Shown in pieces: positions 49,400 through 60,612 of a stretch of DNA of 64,000 bases; within the stretch, counting starts at the first letter, position 1; each line of letters opens with the position of its first letter. The notes below the pieces were generated by a model. The model did no database searches and was not told where the DNA came from. It saw only the letters and a program-made list of their open reading frames with translations. The position numbers and the translations under genes were made by a program. The stretch lies in assembly GCA_010909165.1 (NCBI GenBank), contig MU008176.1, positions 1,108,856 to 1,172,855 on the forward strand, read 5' to 3'. The stretch is from Anthoceros angustus (lineage: Eukaryota; Streptophyta; Anthocerotopsida; Anthocerotales; Anthocerotaceae).

Positions 49400-49640
49400 A
49401 TGTCTCGTGAAATTTCTTCCTTGGCCTTTGGCAACTTGGTGAACAGCGGAGAATTTTGTCCTTGGCCTTCGGTGGTTGGGGAATTTCTAACGTTTGTTGA
49501 AGGAGAAAAGGCCCTTGGCCTCTGGACAGGGGAAATTTTCGTCCTCGGCTTTTGGACAGTGGCGATTTTCGTCCTTAGCCTTTGGGGTGTGGAAAATTCC
49601 TTCTCCCCCTATATATGTAAGTAGCAGGGGAGCGTTTAGC
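49400..49640 (+). promoter_or_regulatory. Repeat-rich promoter of the DFRQWA-type element
   Basis: Variants of GTCCTTGGCCTTTGGACAGTGG, broken by AATTTT spacers, recur about five times between 49,405 and 49,590. They are followed by a TATA box (CTATATATGTAAG, about 49,610) some 140 bp upstream of the gag-like ATG (49,749). A related arrangement (TCCTTGGCCTATGG, TCCTTGGCCCATGG, then CTATATATGTGAG) lies at 58,405-58,525. Direct repeats ahead of a TATA box are typical of LTR U3 regions; no LTR partner was confirmed. Confidence 0.5.
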
Positions 49641-49748
49641 TCATTTAGTTAGTCGGGGAGGGGCCGGGCGGCAGGCATACATGCGGGGGCAGACTGAAGA
49701 AACACTTAGAAGAATTTTTAGGAAGTGGTCAGTGAGCGGAAGTCGGAG

Positions 49749-50102
49749 ATGAAGACGCGCAACAGTCCTGGAGGAGTGCGCAAGGCATCCAGCCGTGAGG
49801 AGGAGGCGAGTGCATCGGCCAAAGAAGAAAGAAAAGCGGCGAAGGAGGGGCCGGGATTTTGTGTTTTGATGCAAGTCTCCTCCAAAGACTTATGGGATTT
49901 TCGACAGTGGGCTGCTGACGACAATGTGCAGCTCCAGTGGGTTTACGATAGGCATTGGGCCTATTCTAATGTGGAATTGGTTGAGTCTTTTCTGAGCTCA
50001 GGCCCGGCGGAGGGCAGAGGACATGGAGGAAGGCGTGCGGGCCGGATCGAAGGGATGGGTATCCGGCACATTCGTAAGTATAGGAGGCCCAAAGGAGAGT
50101 GA
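49749..50102 (+). CDS. Gag-like protein with DFRQWA motif, N-terminal part
   Basis: From the ATG at 49,749 (MKTRNSPGGVRKASSREEEA) a basic/acidic start leads to FCVLMQVSSKDLWDFRQWAA, DDNVQLQWVYDRHWAYSNVE and LVESFL. The minus frame at 63,363 encodes the same pattern (FVGQLNPRDLVDFRQWAEEE, NIQL.W..RQWAYTNLELIEE). Two independent loci with this conserved block show a real protein family. It loosely resembles the N-terminal motif of Pfam's putative plant transposon protein (R.W......N..LV.EFY), but I cannot confirm that. It continues in broken frames to 50,530. Confidence 0.55.
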   Translation: MKTRNSPGGVRKASSREEEASASAKEERKAAKEGPGFCVLMQVSSKDLWDFRQWAADDNVQLQWVYDRHWAYSNVELVESFLSSGPAEGRGHGGRRAGRIEGMGIRHIRKYRRPKGE

Positions 50103-50139
50103 TGGTGTGGCTCCCAGCAGGAGGAATGAAGATGGAAAA

Positions 50140-50910
50140 AGAGCGTTGGTGGGCCTTCACGAGGAAGCTCTCGGCATGCTCATCGGAGGGTAGCGAAGGC
50201 GAAATGGCTGGAGGACAGATAAGATTGCTGACCTCAAGTGGAAGCTTTTTACAAGGATAGTTTTGGGGCTGACTGTCAGCGAACCACCTACTTGCATTCT
50301 TTCATTTCATGTGGAAGCTGAAGCAAGGAGCTCGGCTGTTGGAGGCCATCTTTGCGGCCTATGAGCATCACCAAGACAAGCTGCTGAGGCCAAACATTGT
50401 GGACAATGAGGGGGCAGCCTGCCATTTACACTTCTTGTGCGGTTGTGGGGGCACATGGGTTCTTGTGGAAGAAGAGGCTGGAGGAGTCTTACCAGCCGTT
50501 TGAAGTGGTCCCTCAGGGGATGATGCAGTCCCTCTCCCAAGAAGGTGAAGAAGGCGGAGGAGGAACCCAAGGTGGAGCAAGGAGTGCTTCACCTGTGGTG
50601 ATCTTGGATGATGAGACCACCCCTGCCCCGACGCCAAGGAAGAGGTGCCGTCTGTGGGGAGACAAGGCACAAGAGGAAGAGGTGGCAATGCACCATGTGT
50701 GAGGCAACCCCATGGGCGGGGTGGTGGAACTAACCCACCCTGTGAGATGACCGAGTCACAGGAGTTCCACCCAACATCGGCGGTCGGGAGTGGAGGCGCT
50801 CACCAAGAGAAAGGAGGACCCTGTGAGGGGAATGAGAAGACAAAGGCTTTGAAGGATCCGACCATCCGCCTAATTGACACTCCATTAGTGAAGGCCCAGG
50901 TGAAGTAGAG
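50140..50910 (+). pseudogene. Gag-like protein, middle part (frameshifted)
   Basis: Pieces in several frames match the intact minus-strand relative at 62,188-63,108: DLKWKLFTRIVLGL (relative: ELKWRFFAKIVLGL) and AAYEHHQDKLLRPNIVDNEG (relative: EAYIHHREKLLRPNSVDEEG). Then comes a Glu/Gly-rich tail (EGEEGGGGTQGGARSASPVV). The relative shows about 300 clean residues, so this locus has at least three frame breaks. Confidence 0.6.
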
Positions 50911-50945
50911 GAGTTGGAGGTGAGAGCCGCCGTGACAGCCGGCGA

Positions 50946-51494
50946 TTGCCCCACGTGGGGAGAAGGATAGCAAGGCTATCAAGGAGATGGCGTTGGCAAA
51001 GGCGCCTAGTTGACCCGAGAGAAGGTTGGGGCTCGGCAAGATTGAAGAATGAGGCGAGACAAGAAAGTAGGGGAGCGAATGAAGGAAGTGGCTACCTCAA
51101 TAAGAAAATTGAGGAGACTCCATGTGGGAAGGAGTGGCAAGAAGAACTCTCAGCCCTTCAGCCGAGAAGGAATAGGGGACGTAAGACCGCCCTGGAGGCC
51201 GAGGCCAAGCCAAGAATGAAGAATCGAGGCCAAGCTCAAGGAGCCGGAGGAAGGACAGCCACATGGAGCAAGGAGCGTGAGGAGCTCATGAAGCAAGCAA
51301 CGGAGGTCGACCAACGGAAGGAAGAGGTAGCCCACCGGAGGAAAATGATGCATCGATGTCGGGTCGTCAGAAGCAACGCCCAGCCGATTATGCATGGCGC
51401 AAGGGATACCGGAGGCATGGAAGAGAGATGCACGAATGTCACTTACGCCTGCTTGAGTGAGGTGACGCTTGAGAGGGATGCTGCAGTAAGATAG
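50946..51494 (+). pseudogene. Coiled-coil part of the DFRQWA-type element (unit 1 of 3)
   Basis: 182-residue charged frame including WSKEREELMKQATEVDQRKE and EVAHRRKMMHRCRVVRSNAQ, then SEVTLERDAAVR. It corresponds to the better-preserved minus-strand coiled coil at 56,529-57,236 (HHKKMVHRMLVVRKR; LTTARDAYKGR; ILKANNEVLRLAKRRTLGPH). After the stop the same order continues in other frames (VHLHARVNKFAKE, WVPTMTKGDFE). Repeated in units 2 and 3. Confidence 0.6.
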
Positions 51495-53090
51495 CCTGTG
51501 GAGAGTGGCCCGAGGAATTTGATGAGATTTGTTTGAAGGGCCGTGAGATGCAGTCCACTTACATGCTAGGGTCAACAAGTTTGCCAAGGAGATGCCTTGT
51601 TGACAAGGAAGTTGTTGGGTCCCCACGATGACGAAGGGAGATTTTGAAGAATCAGACCTCCGGAGATTCTGTGACTTGAGAGTGAAATGGATGCGTAAGG
51701 CTCAATGTGGGAGGAGCCAATGGAAGAGGAAGAGATTTCCAGCAGCCTAGTTGACTGGAGAGAAGGTTGGGGCTCGGCAAGATTGAAGAACAAAGGTGAG
51801 ACAAGAAAGTAGGGGCGAATGAAGGAAGTGGCTACCTCAACGAGATTGAGAGGCATCCGATGTGGGAAGGAGTGGCGGCAACTCTGACCGTTTGAGTGAG
51901 AAGAGAATAGAGACAGTTGAAGGCATCACAGGCGGGTGCCCAAGCCAAGAATGAAGGGAGGCCAAGCTCAAGGAGCTGGAGGAAGGACAGCCACATGGAG
52001 CAAGGGCGTGAGGAGCTCATGAAGCAAGCAACGGAGGTGACCAGCGGTGGAAGGAAGAGGTAGCCAGGAGAAAATGATGCATCGCATCTTTGGTCAGGAA
52101 ACAGCGCTTCGGTGCTGCATGGGCGGCAAGGGATCTTGGAGGCATGGAAGAGATGCACGAATGTCACTCTGACCGTTTGAGTGAGGTGACACTTGAGAGG
52201 ATGCTGCAGTAAGATAGCCTCGGGAGAGTGGCACGAGGAATTTGATGAGATTTGTTTGAAGGGCCGGAGATGCGGGTCCACTTACATGCTAGGGTCAACA
52301 AGTTTGCCAAGGAGATCGTTCCTTGTTGACAAGGAAGTTGTTGGGTCCCCATGATGACGAAGGGAGATTTTGAAGAATCAGACCTCCGGAGATTCTGTGA
52401 CTTGAGAGTGAAATGGATGCGTAAGGCTCAATGTGGGAGGAGCCAATGGAAGAGGAAGAGATTTCCAGCAGCCTAGTTGACTGGAGAGAAGGTTGGGGCT
52501 CGGCAAGATTGAAGAACAAAGGTGAGACAAGAAAGTAGGGGAGCGAATGAAGGAAGTGGCTACCTCAACGAGATTGAGAGGCATCCGATGTGGGAAGGAG
52601 TGGCGGCAACTCTGACCCTTGGTGAGAAGAGAATAGAGACAGTTGAAGGCATCACAGGCGGGTGCCCAAGCCAAGAATGAAGGGAGGCCAAGCTCAAGGA
52701 GCTGGAGGAAGGACAGCCACATGGAGCAAGGCGTGAGGAGCTCATGAAGCAAGCAACGGAGGTGACCAGCGGTGGAAGGAAGAGGTAGCCCACGGAGAAA
52801 ATGATGCATCGCATCTTTGGTCAGGAAACAGCGCTTCGGTGCTGCATGGGCGGCAAGGGATCTTGGAGGCATGGAAGAGATGCATGAAATGTCACTCTGA
52901 CCGTTTGAGTGAGGTGACACTTGAGAGGATGCTGCAGTAAGATAGCCTCGGGAGAGTGGCACGAGGAATTTGATGAGATTTGTTTGAAGGGCCGGAGATG
53001 CGGGTCCACTTACATGCTAGGGTCAACAAGTTTGCCAAGGAGATCGTTCCTTGTTGACAAGGAAGTTGTTGGGTCCCCATGATGGCAGGG
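51005..53090. repeat. Tandem triplication, about 725-743 bp units, of coiled-coil coding region
   Basis: GAGAAGGTTGGGGCTCGGCA starts units near 51,019, 51,761 and 52,486; TTACATGCTAGGGTCAACAA ends them near 51,558, 52,281 and 53,009. Units 2 and 3 are almost identical; unit 1 is more diverged. Unit lengths are not multiples of three, so the coiled-coil frame is broken at each junction. Confidence 0.92.
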
Positions 53091-53439
53091 ATTTTGGAAG
53101 AATTGCGACCCTCGGACGGAGATTCGAGGACTTGGAGAGTGAAATGGATGCGAAGGCTCGTGTGGGAGGAGCCAATGGAGAGAAGAGATTTCCAGCCGGT
53201 AGAGTTGGTGGGGTGTCTCACAGACAGAGCGCACAACACCCAACCGCCTGAGGTAATTGCAGCGGCGGGCAGATACAGAGGCTGCCTCTACAAGAGCGCC
53301 TGCAAGAGGGGCGGCGCTCCTATCAACCAAGATCGCCGAGACAGTGTGGAGGTCCGCGACGACGAGTGAAGAGATCCTGACGGGACACCCCAAGCCAAGA
53401 GGAGGAAGATGGTTGGGCCATGCCAACGCCCAAGAAGAA

Positions 53440-53720
53440 GTAGGCGGATAGTTGGTAGGGGAGTGAATGGTCATTAAGACCCCTAGGGGTTAGTGGGATT
53501 GTTAGGAGGTAGGTTAAGAACCTTTTAAGAGGCCACCTACTTAAAACCGTAAGCAACCCCACCTACCCCACCGACTTAATTAATGCTAGGGGTTTGGGGA
53601 GCTCCTATAAGAGGGGAGGAGCTCCCATAATAAAATGTCATGCCTTGCTCTCCGACTGTGTGCTTGTTTGCTACACAAGCGCAAGCGGCCGACCGTGTGA
53701 GGGTGCATGGTGTCCGTAGG
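53440..53720 (+). promoter_or_regulatory. LTR-like segment with TATA box and poly(A) signal
   Basis: CTCCTATAAGAGGGGAGGAG (about 53,603) resembles a TATA box inside a short inverted repeat (GGAGCTCC repeated). AATAAAATG follows at about 53,630 and CTTGTTTGCTACA near 53,665. This succession fits the U3-R-U5 region of an LTR at the 3' end of the + strand element above. A partner copy was not found. Confidence 0.45.
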
Positions 53721-54370
53721 GTCTTGAGGTGCGGTGACGGGGTGAGGGCGGGGCCCAAACCTTTCTTCTGGAGGTAGCGGTGGGTAGCGTTCGGCGGTGA
53801 GGCGGCATTGTGGTTGCAAAGGACGCGGCTGCATCGGTGAAGGAAGACCCTAGCAAAATCAAAGACGCGGACGCCGCAGTGTCCTGCCTAGGTCCGTGAG
53901 GGCAATGCCCTATGATCTCGAGGCGATTCTTTGGGGAGGCCGGGAGGCTGTGAGGGCGCCTGTGGGATAGTTAGCTAGGAAGAGTGGAAGAGGTAGATTA
54001 GAGAAGAGAGAGAGAAAGAGAGAAAAGAGAGAAAAGAGAGAAGAGAGAGAGAGAGCGAGAGAGGACGAGAGAGGAGCTAGAGAGGATAGGGAGCAAGAGA
54101 GGAGAAGGAAGGAGCAAGAGAGAAAAGAGAAAAGACAAAAGAGAAGAGAGGAGGAAGAAAAAAACCTAGAAAAGAGAGGGAAGGTGAAATTTCAAGGGTG
54201 TGACAAGAGCTTGAGGGGCGGCCCCAAATTTGTCACGAGAAGGGTCTTAGGAGTGTAGGCTGTGGTGGGAGGATTGCCTTTGTCACGGTGATTTGGGGTC
54301 CCCAAGGTCATGCTGAGATGCGGTGCCTCATGACGTGGTCATGGCAGCAGTCATCGCGTGGGGTAGTGTG
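53720..54370. other. Purine-rich spacer with (GAGA)n tract
   Basis: Between about 53,998 and 54,180 the + strand is nearly pure purine (GAGAGA, GAAAAGAGA words). Flanking sequence shows no convincing gene. Such a tract may adopt triplex-like structures; function unknown. Confidence 0.7.
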
Positions 54371-54376
54371 ACTTAC

Positions 54377-54989
54377 CTAGGGTGGGTCACCGGGCGGCGG
54401 TAGTAGGAGGCGGTTAGTCGGTCGGGCGCTGCGGGAGGTCGATAAGTCGGAGAGGTCGGTCGGGAGGCACACCCTCCATCCAGTGCGGAAGGGCTCCCCA
54501 CTCCTTCGTGGAGCAAAACCCTCTTGTCTGTGACACCGGCGATTGGGATAAGTGTGGCCGCTACTGGGCTGAGGGTTCGGGGTCAGGAACCTCCCACCAC
54601 ACCGCACATGCAATCGAGATTGCAGCCCAACGAGCTTCACTGTCATCATTCGCTCCTTGGTACCTCCTTCTCTATGTTTGACCATGTCTTCTTCTTGCCC
54701 AATCAACGAAGAAGGCCTCCTCCCATCTCTTGTTACTGCAGCTCCTTGTGGGAGGGAAAGGGGCTTCCCCTCTAGCGGCCACACTTATTCCCAGATCGTT
54801 TAAATGCATGGTTTCGTCCCATGAGACTTGTGTGAAAGATCGTCTTGGGGAAACAATCGCTACCTGCAGTGACACACTACCTCCGCCTTCTAAACAAGCA
54901 AGGCGCCCTCTACTCTCCCTCTTACAGCAGTTGCACCACTTGCACTGCTCCGAAAAATCACCAATCCTCGACCTACAACGACACAACAA
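54377..54989 (-). other. Unrecognised frames
   Basis: Two overlapping minus frames (54,377-54,784 and 54,672-54,989) and a + frame (54,730-55,125) compete here and none has a motif I can name. The region precedes the second copy of the dispersed repeat at 55,070. Confidence 0.35.
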
Positions 54990-55069
54990 TTGCAGTCACA
55001 CCTTAGTAGGAGCCTATCACGGCGCCGGGGACCCCAGTCCACACCGCAATTTCGTCCCTACTTCTAAGA

Positions 55070-56330
55070 CCAATCTTCTCCACTCGGGGGCGCCCTCTTA
55101 CTTGCGGTTGGGATTCGTCCCTTAGGCTCTGCGTGGCCACTAACACCTACAATCTAATCCTCTACTCATCTCCTCCTCTTCCTCCTATTCTAACCTCGAT
55201 TCGGGCTTCTGGCCTCGCTGCCTTACGGCACTGCACAGGTCGGCCTCCACCAGCAAGTTCTTCCTTGGGCGGTTGCTATGAGTTTGACACCATCAAGGAG
55301 AACCTCCAGAGTCTTTCCTGTAGTCTACCTCAGTAGGGGTTCCACAGGCATTGCCACACACCCAAAGCAAAGCAATTTCACAACAACCATTCACAAGGAG
55401 CAACTCGTTTAGGCACTTGCAGGAGCAAGTCCTCCACCAAGCACTCCGACCACCGCGACTTCCTCTCTACAGAATGACTGCGTTGGCTCACAGTGACACG
55501 ATTCTCTGTAATGGCAAAGGACTCATGAGTATGGGCGCAGACATGATACTTTACTTTGTGAAATCCTCCTCCTCTTATAGGAGGCCTTCCACATACAACC
55601 TCCCTTGGATGACCCTACTGCAGGTCACCTTTTCCAATATTTTATTGTTTCCTACCGCCAGTATTTAAGACCTGGCATCTAAGTTTGTTGTCTGATTCTA
55701 GGTAAATTTTATTCTAGCTACTTCACCTAAGATCATCCCTAAAGGATGTCAGTCTTACATCACCTATCCTTCCTATTCTCCCACTCATCATTTATGGTCT
55801 TTGACCATACCTAGTCCTCACCCTCTGGGATAGTGACGCGTCCTTTGTGGATTGGCCTCGCCTCCTTGGTACCTCCTTCTTCCTTCCCAGATCTTGTCGC
55901 CTTCCTGGTTTGTGGGGCAAGTGTCACCATCCTTCCTTCCTCCTCCTGATTCCTCCCATCATCCGCAATAGCGCCCCTTGTAGCTTCCTGCTGTCTCCAT
56001 CTGGCGCCTCTTCTACAATCACCCTGCAGCGGTGGTCGGCGAGACGGTAGGTTGACCTACCAGTCTGGGTCCCTTTCTCCCTTTCTTCCTTCCTTCCTTC
56101 TTCGCAGTGGTGGGGGCTTCCTGGGTCGAGATCTCCATTGCTCTTTTGCCTGCTGTTCGATTTGTCCATACCTATCATAGAGCATCTTCAAAGAGTCTTC
56201 ATCCCCATTCGCCGGACCATGCTGGTCTCCTTACTGATTCCTCCGGGCCTTTTTCGTGCTGGACTCCTCCCCAAGTCCCGGTTCCTCCCTTATTCATGGG
56301 GTGAGGGGAATTCTCACCCCTTCCTGTCCC
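55070..56330. repeat. Dispersed repeat, copy 2 (partner at 17,790-18,760)
   Basis: It has the same landmarks as copy 1 with additional inserted sequence around 55,385-55,760. The + translation keeps GIATHPKQSNFTTTIH. The closing part (GGGGTGAGGG..TTCTCACCCC) is a short inverted repeat in both loci. Confidence 0.75.
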
Positions 56331-56528
56331 CCGACGGGTCGGATCCCGTCTTTGACCTCCTCCGGAGCCGTTGCCCTCCACCGCTACCGCCTTCCCCTGG
56401 GGTATGCCACCACCTCCCCTGCTCCTTCATCCACCCTTCCATTGACCCCCCCAGCCCTCGCCTGTAGATTTGCCCCGGTGTCCGCGTACCTAGCGTGGGG
56501 CTCCATGGTCCCGGACTACTGGTAGGGT

Positions 56529-57508
56529 TTAGGGTCTCTGAGTAGGGTGACCCTGAGGGCGGGTCCCCTCCTTGCTCTCCGCCATCTTCCTCCTTGGCGC
56601 CCGCTCGCTCCTCCTCAAGCTTCCTTGGACCTGAGTCCATATCACTGTGGCCTCTTGATGCAGGCCTCGGTGCTGCACCTCGCCTTCATCATCATGAGGA
56701 CCCAATGTCCTCCTCTTGGCCAAACGTAACACCTCGTTGTTGGCCTTCAAGATCCTGTTATGGAGATGGGCTCCCAAGCTATGGTATTGCATCTGGAGGT
56801 CGTCGAGCTCCGTGGGCCATTCTCCATTTTCACACCTACCCTTGTAGGCGTCCCTTGCGGTGGTCAATTGCCCCACCTTCACATGGAGGGTCACATTCTC
56901 CTCCCTTGCTTCCCTCAGCTGGCTGGCTAATTTCGCTTGAAGGGAATAATCCGCCCAAAATCGCCTCTTCCTTACCACCAGCATTCTATGCACCATTTTC
57001 TTGTGGTGCTCCTCCTCCTGGGACCTCCTCCACTCCAGGTCCGCTAATTGTTGGGCAAGCTCTTCCTTCTCTGCTTGCCACGCACTCCTCTCGCGCTCCA
57101 GCTCCTGCAATTGCTGGTCCTGTGACTCCAGCTCTGCGCGCTTCTCTTCCAAGTTGTACCGGGTCCTCCGCAATTCTTCTTCCATGTCCCGGATTTTGAT
57201 GGCTTGAGTAGCCATCACTTGCTCTTGCGCCTCCACTTGTTGGACCGCCTGCTTCTCCCTCCCTAGAGCTTCGGTCTTGCTCCTCCGCTCCTGCTCTAGT
57301 TGGGCAAAGTGCTCTTCCGCCTTTTGGCTCCAAGAGTCCCGTTGGGTGGTTGCTCACGCCTCTCCTGCTTGGGGGACAACCTCCCTTCCGACCTTCTCCG
57401 CACGCTGCTGATCCACAAGGTCGCTGAGCCCATGCCCTTCTCCAGCCTGGCTGCCTTCTCATCGGACTCCATGGCCTCCAATTGCCATTTGGTCCTTGCA
57501 ATTGCCAC
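56529..57508 (-). CDS. Long coiled-coil protein of the DFRQWA-type element
   Basis: The minus frame 57,236-56,529 (235 residues) starts MEAQEQVMATQAIKIRDMEE and shows heptads almost throughout (ELRRTRYNLEEKRAELESQD, QQLQELERERSAWQAEKEEL, REENVTLHVKVGQLTTARDA). It ends in a TLGPHDDEGE motif and a basic tail. An upstream frame (57,508-57,296, MAIARTKWQLEAMESDEKAA) belongs to the same protein after one frame change. It probably assembles as a rod, as in a gag-like structural protein. The same protein lies in triplicated, broken form at 51,005-53,090 (+). Confidence 0.65.
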
Positions 57509-57514
57509 TAGAAT

Positions 57515-58295
57515 CGCCTCCCACCGGGTAGGTGCCTCCTCACCGGGTAGGCCGCCTCACCGGGTAGGTGCCTCACCGGTAGGTGCCTCACCGCAGGGGT
57601 CAGCCTCCCACGGGGTAATGCCTCACCGGGTAGGGCCTCCCCTCTGGGGTAGGGCCTCCCACCGGGTAGGGTGCCTCCTCACCGGGTAGGTGCCTCCCCT
57701 ACCGGGATGGGCTGCCTCCCCTCAGGTTGCCTCCCCTACCGGTAGGTCGCCTCCCACCGGGTAGGTGCCTCCCCACCCAGGCCGCCTCCCCTCAATGGTA
57801 GGCCTCACCGGTAGGCCGCCTCCCTCGGGTAGGCCTCCCACCGGGTAGGGCCTCCCACGGGTAGGCCGCCTCCCCTCGGGTAGGGCCTCCCCTACCGGTA
57901 GGCCGCCTCCCTCGGGTAGGCCGCCTCCCCTACCGGGTAGGCCGCCTCCCCTCTGGGGTGGTGCCTCCTCACCGGTAGGTCGCCTCCCCTCACCGGTAGG
58001 GTTGCCTCCCACCGGGTAGGTGCCTCCCCTCAGGGTAGGTGCCTCACCGGGTAGGTGCCTCCCCTCTGGGGTGGTGCCTCACCGGGTAGGTGCCTCCCAC
58101 CGGGTAGGTCGCCTCCCACGGGTAGGTGCCTCCCCTACCGGGGTGCCGCCCGCCTCACCTGGTAGGCCGCCTCCCCTACCGGTAGGCCGCCTCCCCTCGG
58201 GTAGGCCGCCTCCCCTACCGGGTAGGCCGCCTCACCGGGTAGGTGCCTCCCCTCAGGGTAGGTGCCTCACCGGGTAGGCCGCCTCTACCCAGATA
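57515..58295. repeat. GC-rich minisatellite, about 20-bp units
   Basis: Roughly 35-40 variants of GCCTCCCCTACCGGGTAGGC in head-to-tail order. The unit contains the short palindrome ACCGGGT/TACCGGTA. On the minus strand it reads as Gly/Pro/Arg/Glu-rich (GGGLPGRGGGLPEGG). It lies between the coiled-coil frame (56,529-57,508) and the inserted + element. A related array with TACCGGTACGCC units occurs at 62,035-62,270. Confidence 0.95.
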
Positions 58296-58319
58296 AATGA
58301 TCCGGACTGGAAACCTGGG

Positions 58320-58560
58320 ATGTGCAGAAGTGTTTTTTTTGTTTTTGGTCGAGTGTGGTGTGAAAAAGTCGGCCGATGTGAGGCAGGTATTTATAGAAGA
58401 AATGTCCTTGGCCTATGGTTTTTTCTTGTTTTGATTTTTAGGTTAGAAAATAAATGGTCCGGAATTTGGTGTTCCTTGGCCCATGGACTTGGGAATGTTC
58501 CACCAAAAGTCTATATATGTGAGATAGGGGGTTGGAATAATTAGAGTGTGATAGGTCTAT
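58320..58560 (+). promoter_or_regulatory. Promoter-like block of the + element
   Basis: TCCTTGGCCTATGG and TCCTTGGCCCATGG repeats separated by AT-rich sequence, then CTATATATGTGAG at about 58,510, match the organisation upstream of the gag-like gene at 49,749. The likely initiation site lies shortly after 58,540. Confidence 0.45.
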
Positions 58561-59445
58561 AAGTTTGGGGTCAGCGGGCGGTGAATGAGTGTGGGGTTGT
58601 GGATTGGGATGTGGAAGCGGTCGAGAGGTCTAACAGAGTAGGGGAACCCGGGAAACTTAACCCTAGGAAATAATGTAATCCTCTCAAACAACGGAGCGCA
58701 ACGGGCACGGAGCGAGCGCGAGCGACGACGGCGGAGCGACGTCGAGCCCCGGGGCACCGGATCGCAGGAGGCGCAACGACGGAAGGAAGGAGCTCAACCC
58801 CACATCGCGAATCGCGACAGAGGAGGAAGGCGCCAGACGGCCCTTGCCGAGGAGGTAGGAACCACAGGACCCCAGGGAAATTCGCGTTGGCGTTGTGGCG
58901 CGAGGCGTGAGAGGATGGCGCCCAAGGTCACCACGAAATTTGCCCAATGGCCAAACATGGATCATTGGAAAGTTCGAGCTGAGAACTGAAGGAGTCAAGC
59001 CGGGTTTCATGGAAGAGCGGTGGAATTACATGAACTGGGACTGTGCAGAGTGTGCGCGCCACCAAGGACAAACAGGCGGGATTTAGAGCGCCGCAGGATT
59101 GGGACCGGAGTGGTTAGGAGGGTGTATGGGCGCAGAAGGAGGAGGCGGGTTTGGTGATGGAGCCGCCCAAAAGAGCAAAAGAAGAAGCAGCACCGGTTAA
59201 AGCGGGCGACGCGAACCCAACGGCCGGTTGACGAGGGATTTGGCAACGGCAGCTTGATGGGTCCGCCAGTGGCTCCTATGTTTCGCAAAGACAAGAAGGG
59301 ATTATTTGTCGACCACTTGCCGCTTCCTTCATGAAGTGGTCAAGGAAGATCGATTGAGGCGAATTCTCTTGACAAGTTGTGTGAAGAGAGGTTGAACTGA
59401 TTTCTCCCTCGGCCCTCTCTAATCTCACCATTTCGGTCCATCTTT

Positions 59446-59976
59446 ATGTTTACGCTAACCGCCCGCCGAGGTGGAGATTGTAGCCTCCCTCCACATGTGG
59501 AAGCCGCTAGGGAGGTGAAATGGAAGGCGGAGGAGCCCAAGGAGGAAAAATCGGATAGCTGGAGTCGGGGCGATGTGCCTGGAGGAAGAGAAGGAAATTC
59601 CCACCAAGAAAAGAGGAAGACCGGGGTGAAAGGCGGGCATCGTGAAAAGGTGAGAGCGGATGCGCTGGCCACGTCGGTCAACGCGCCACTAAAAATGAAA
59701 GCCAAACGGCTGGAGGTGGCAGAAGAGGAGGCGCGATCCGAGGACAATTTTGCTGACCTGGATGCAGATGATGAATCAACTCCGGAGGGTTTAGGGCGAC
59801 CTCGAGCGGACCCCCTCAAAGATGGGAAGAGATTTTCAAGGGGACTCCACCGCAACAGAGGTGGATGCAACCGAATTGGTGAGGGTGCGCACCTTGCCGG
59901 GAGGAAAGTTCTCGTGAGGGATGGCGTCGCGGGCCGCCACAACAAGTGGACTTGCGTGAGCCGACCACGCCGATGA
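59446..59976 (+). CDS. Charged hydrophilic protein of the + element
   Basis: 176 residues with an acidic/basic alternation (REVKWKAEEPKEEKSDSWSR, KMKAKRLEVAEEEARSEDNF, ADLDADDESTPEGLGRPRAD). It is predicted disordered. I do not recognise it. Its position downstream of the promoter-like block and upstream of another charged coil-like region (60,060-60,420) resembles the gag-like then coiled-coil order of the related elements. It may be a diverged or decayed relative. Confidence 0.4.
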   Translation: MFTLTARRGGDCSLPPHVEAAREVKWKAEEPKEEKSDSWSRGDVPGGREGNSHQEKRKTGVKGGHREKVRADALATSVNAPLKMKAKRLEVAEEEARSEDNFADLDADDESTPEGLGRPRADPLKDGKRFSRGLHRNRGGCNRIGEGAHLAGRKVLVRDGVAGRHNKWTCVSRPRR

Positions 59977-60612
59977 TCCGGGCCCAAGCATTTGTTGGAT
60001 CAAGCGGCTTTAGCTCTCACCGCTCAGGGGGGCGACGGAGGAAGTGGTGAAGGTTTGACGAAGAGGAGGCCAAGCGCAAGCAACCGGAGGAAGACAAGCG
60101 GAACCTAGAGGAAATAAGGGCCAAGATTCAAGAAGATTTGTGCAGGCCTGTGAGAAGTTGCAAGCCATGACGAGCACAGGAAGCACTCATGGCTCAAATT
60201 AAGGATGCCCACGAGACGAACCAGAGATGCAGGGGAGTTGTTGCGAGCCCAGGAGGCGGCCTCGGAAAAGGCCCATAAGCAGCGAGCGATAAGGAGCGGA
60301 TGAGGCACGTGTCAGCCGAAAAGACAAAGGGAAGGGGAAGCGGTAGCAGACCACGATCGAGTAGCGGAAGGAACTACCGAGCGGAAGGAAGCAAAGAACC
60401 GAGGTAGCAAACCTCACCTACCAAGGTTGCCGAACGACGGCCGTGGAGTCCACTACCGTAGTCGAAACCGCCACCGACATTGGCGCATCCAACCCAAGGT
60501 GCAGGGCGGGGCGGCGATGCGACGTGGCGCCCGCGAGGACATGGCCAGCAACTGTGTAGCCTACGGAGGAGGGTAAGCACCTCACCGCAGGGGGTCCTAT
60601 TATATTCGGCAC

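Noticed and set aside
57515-58295. Minisatellite considered as a CRISPR-like array
   Set aside because: Units are contiguous about 20-bp variants without unique spacers, in a eukaryotic transposon-rich context.
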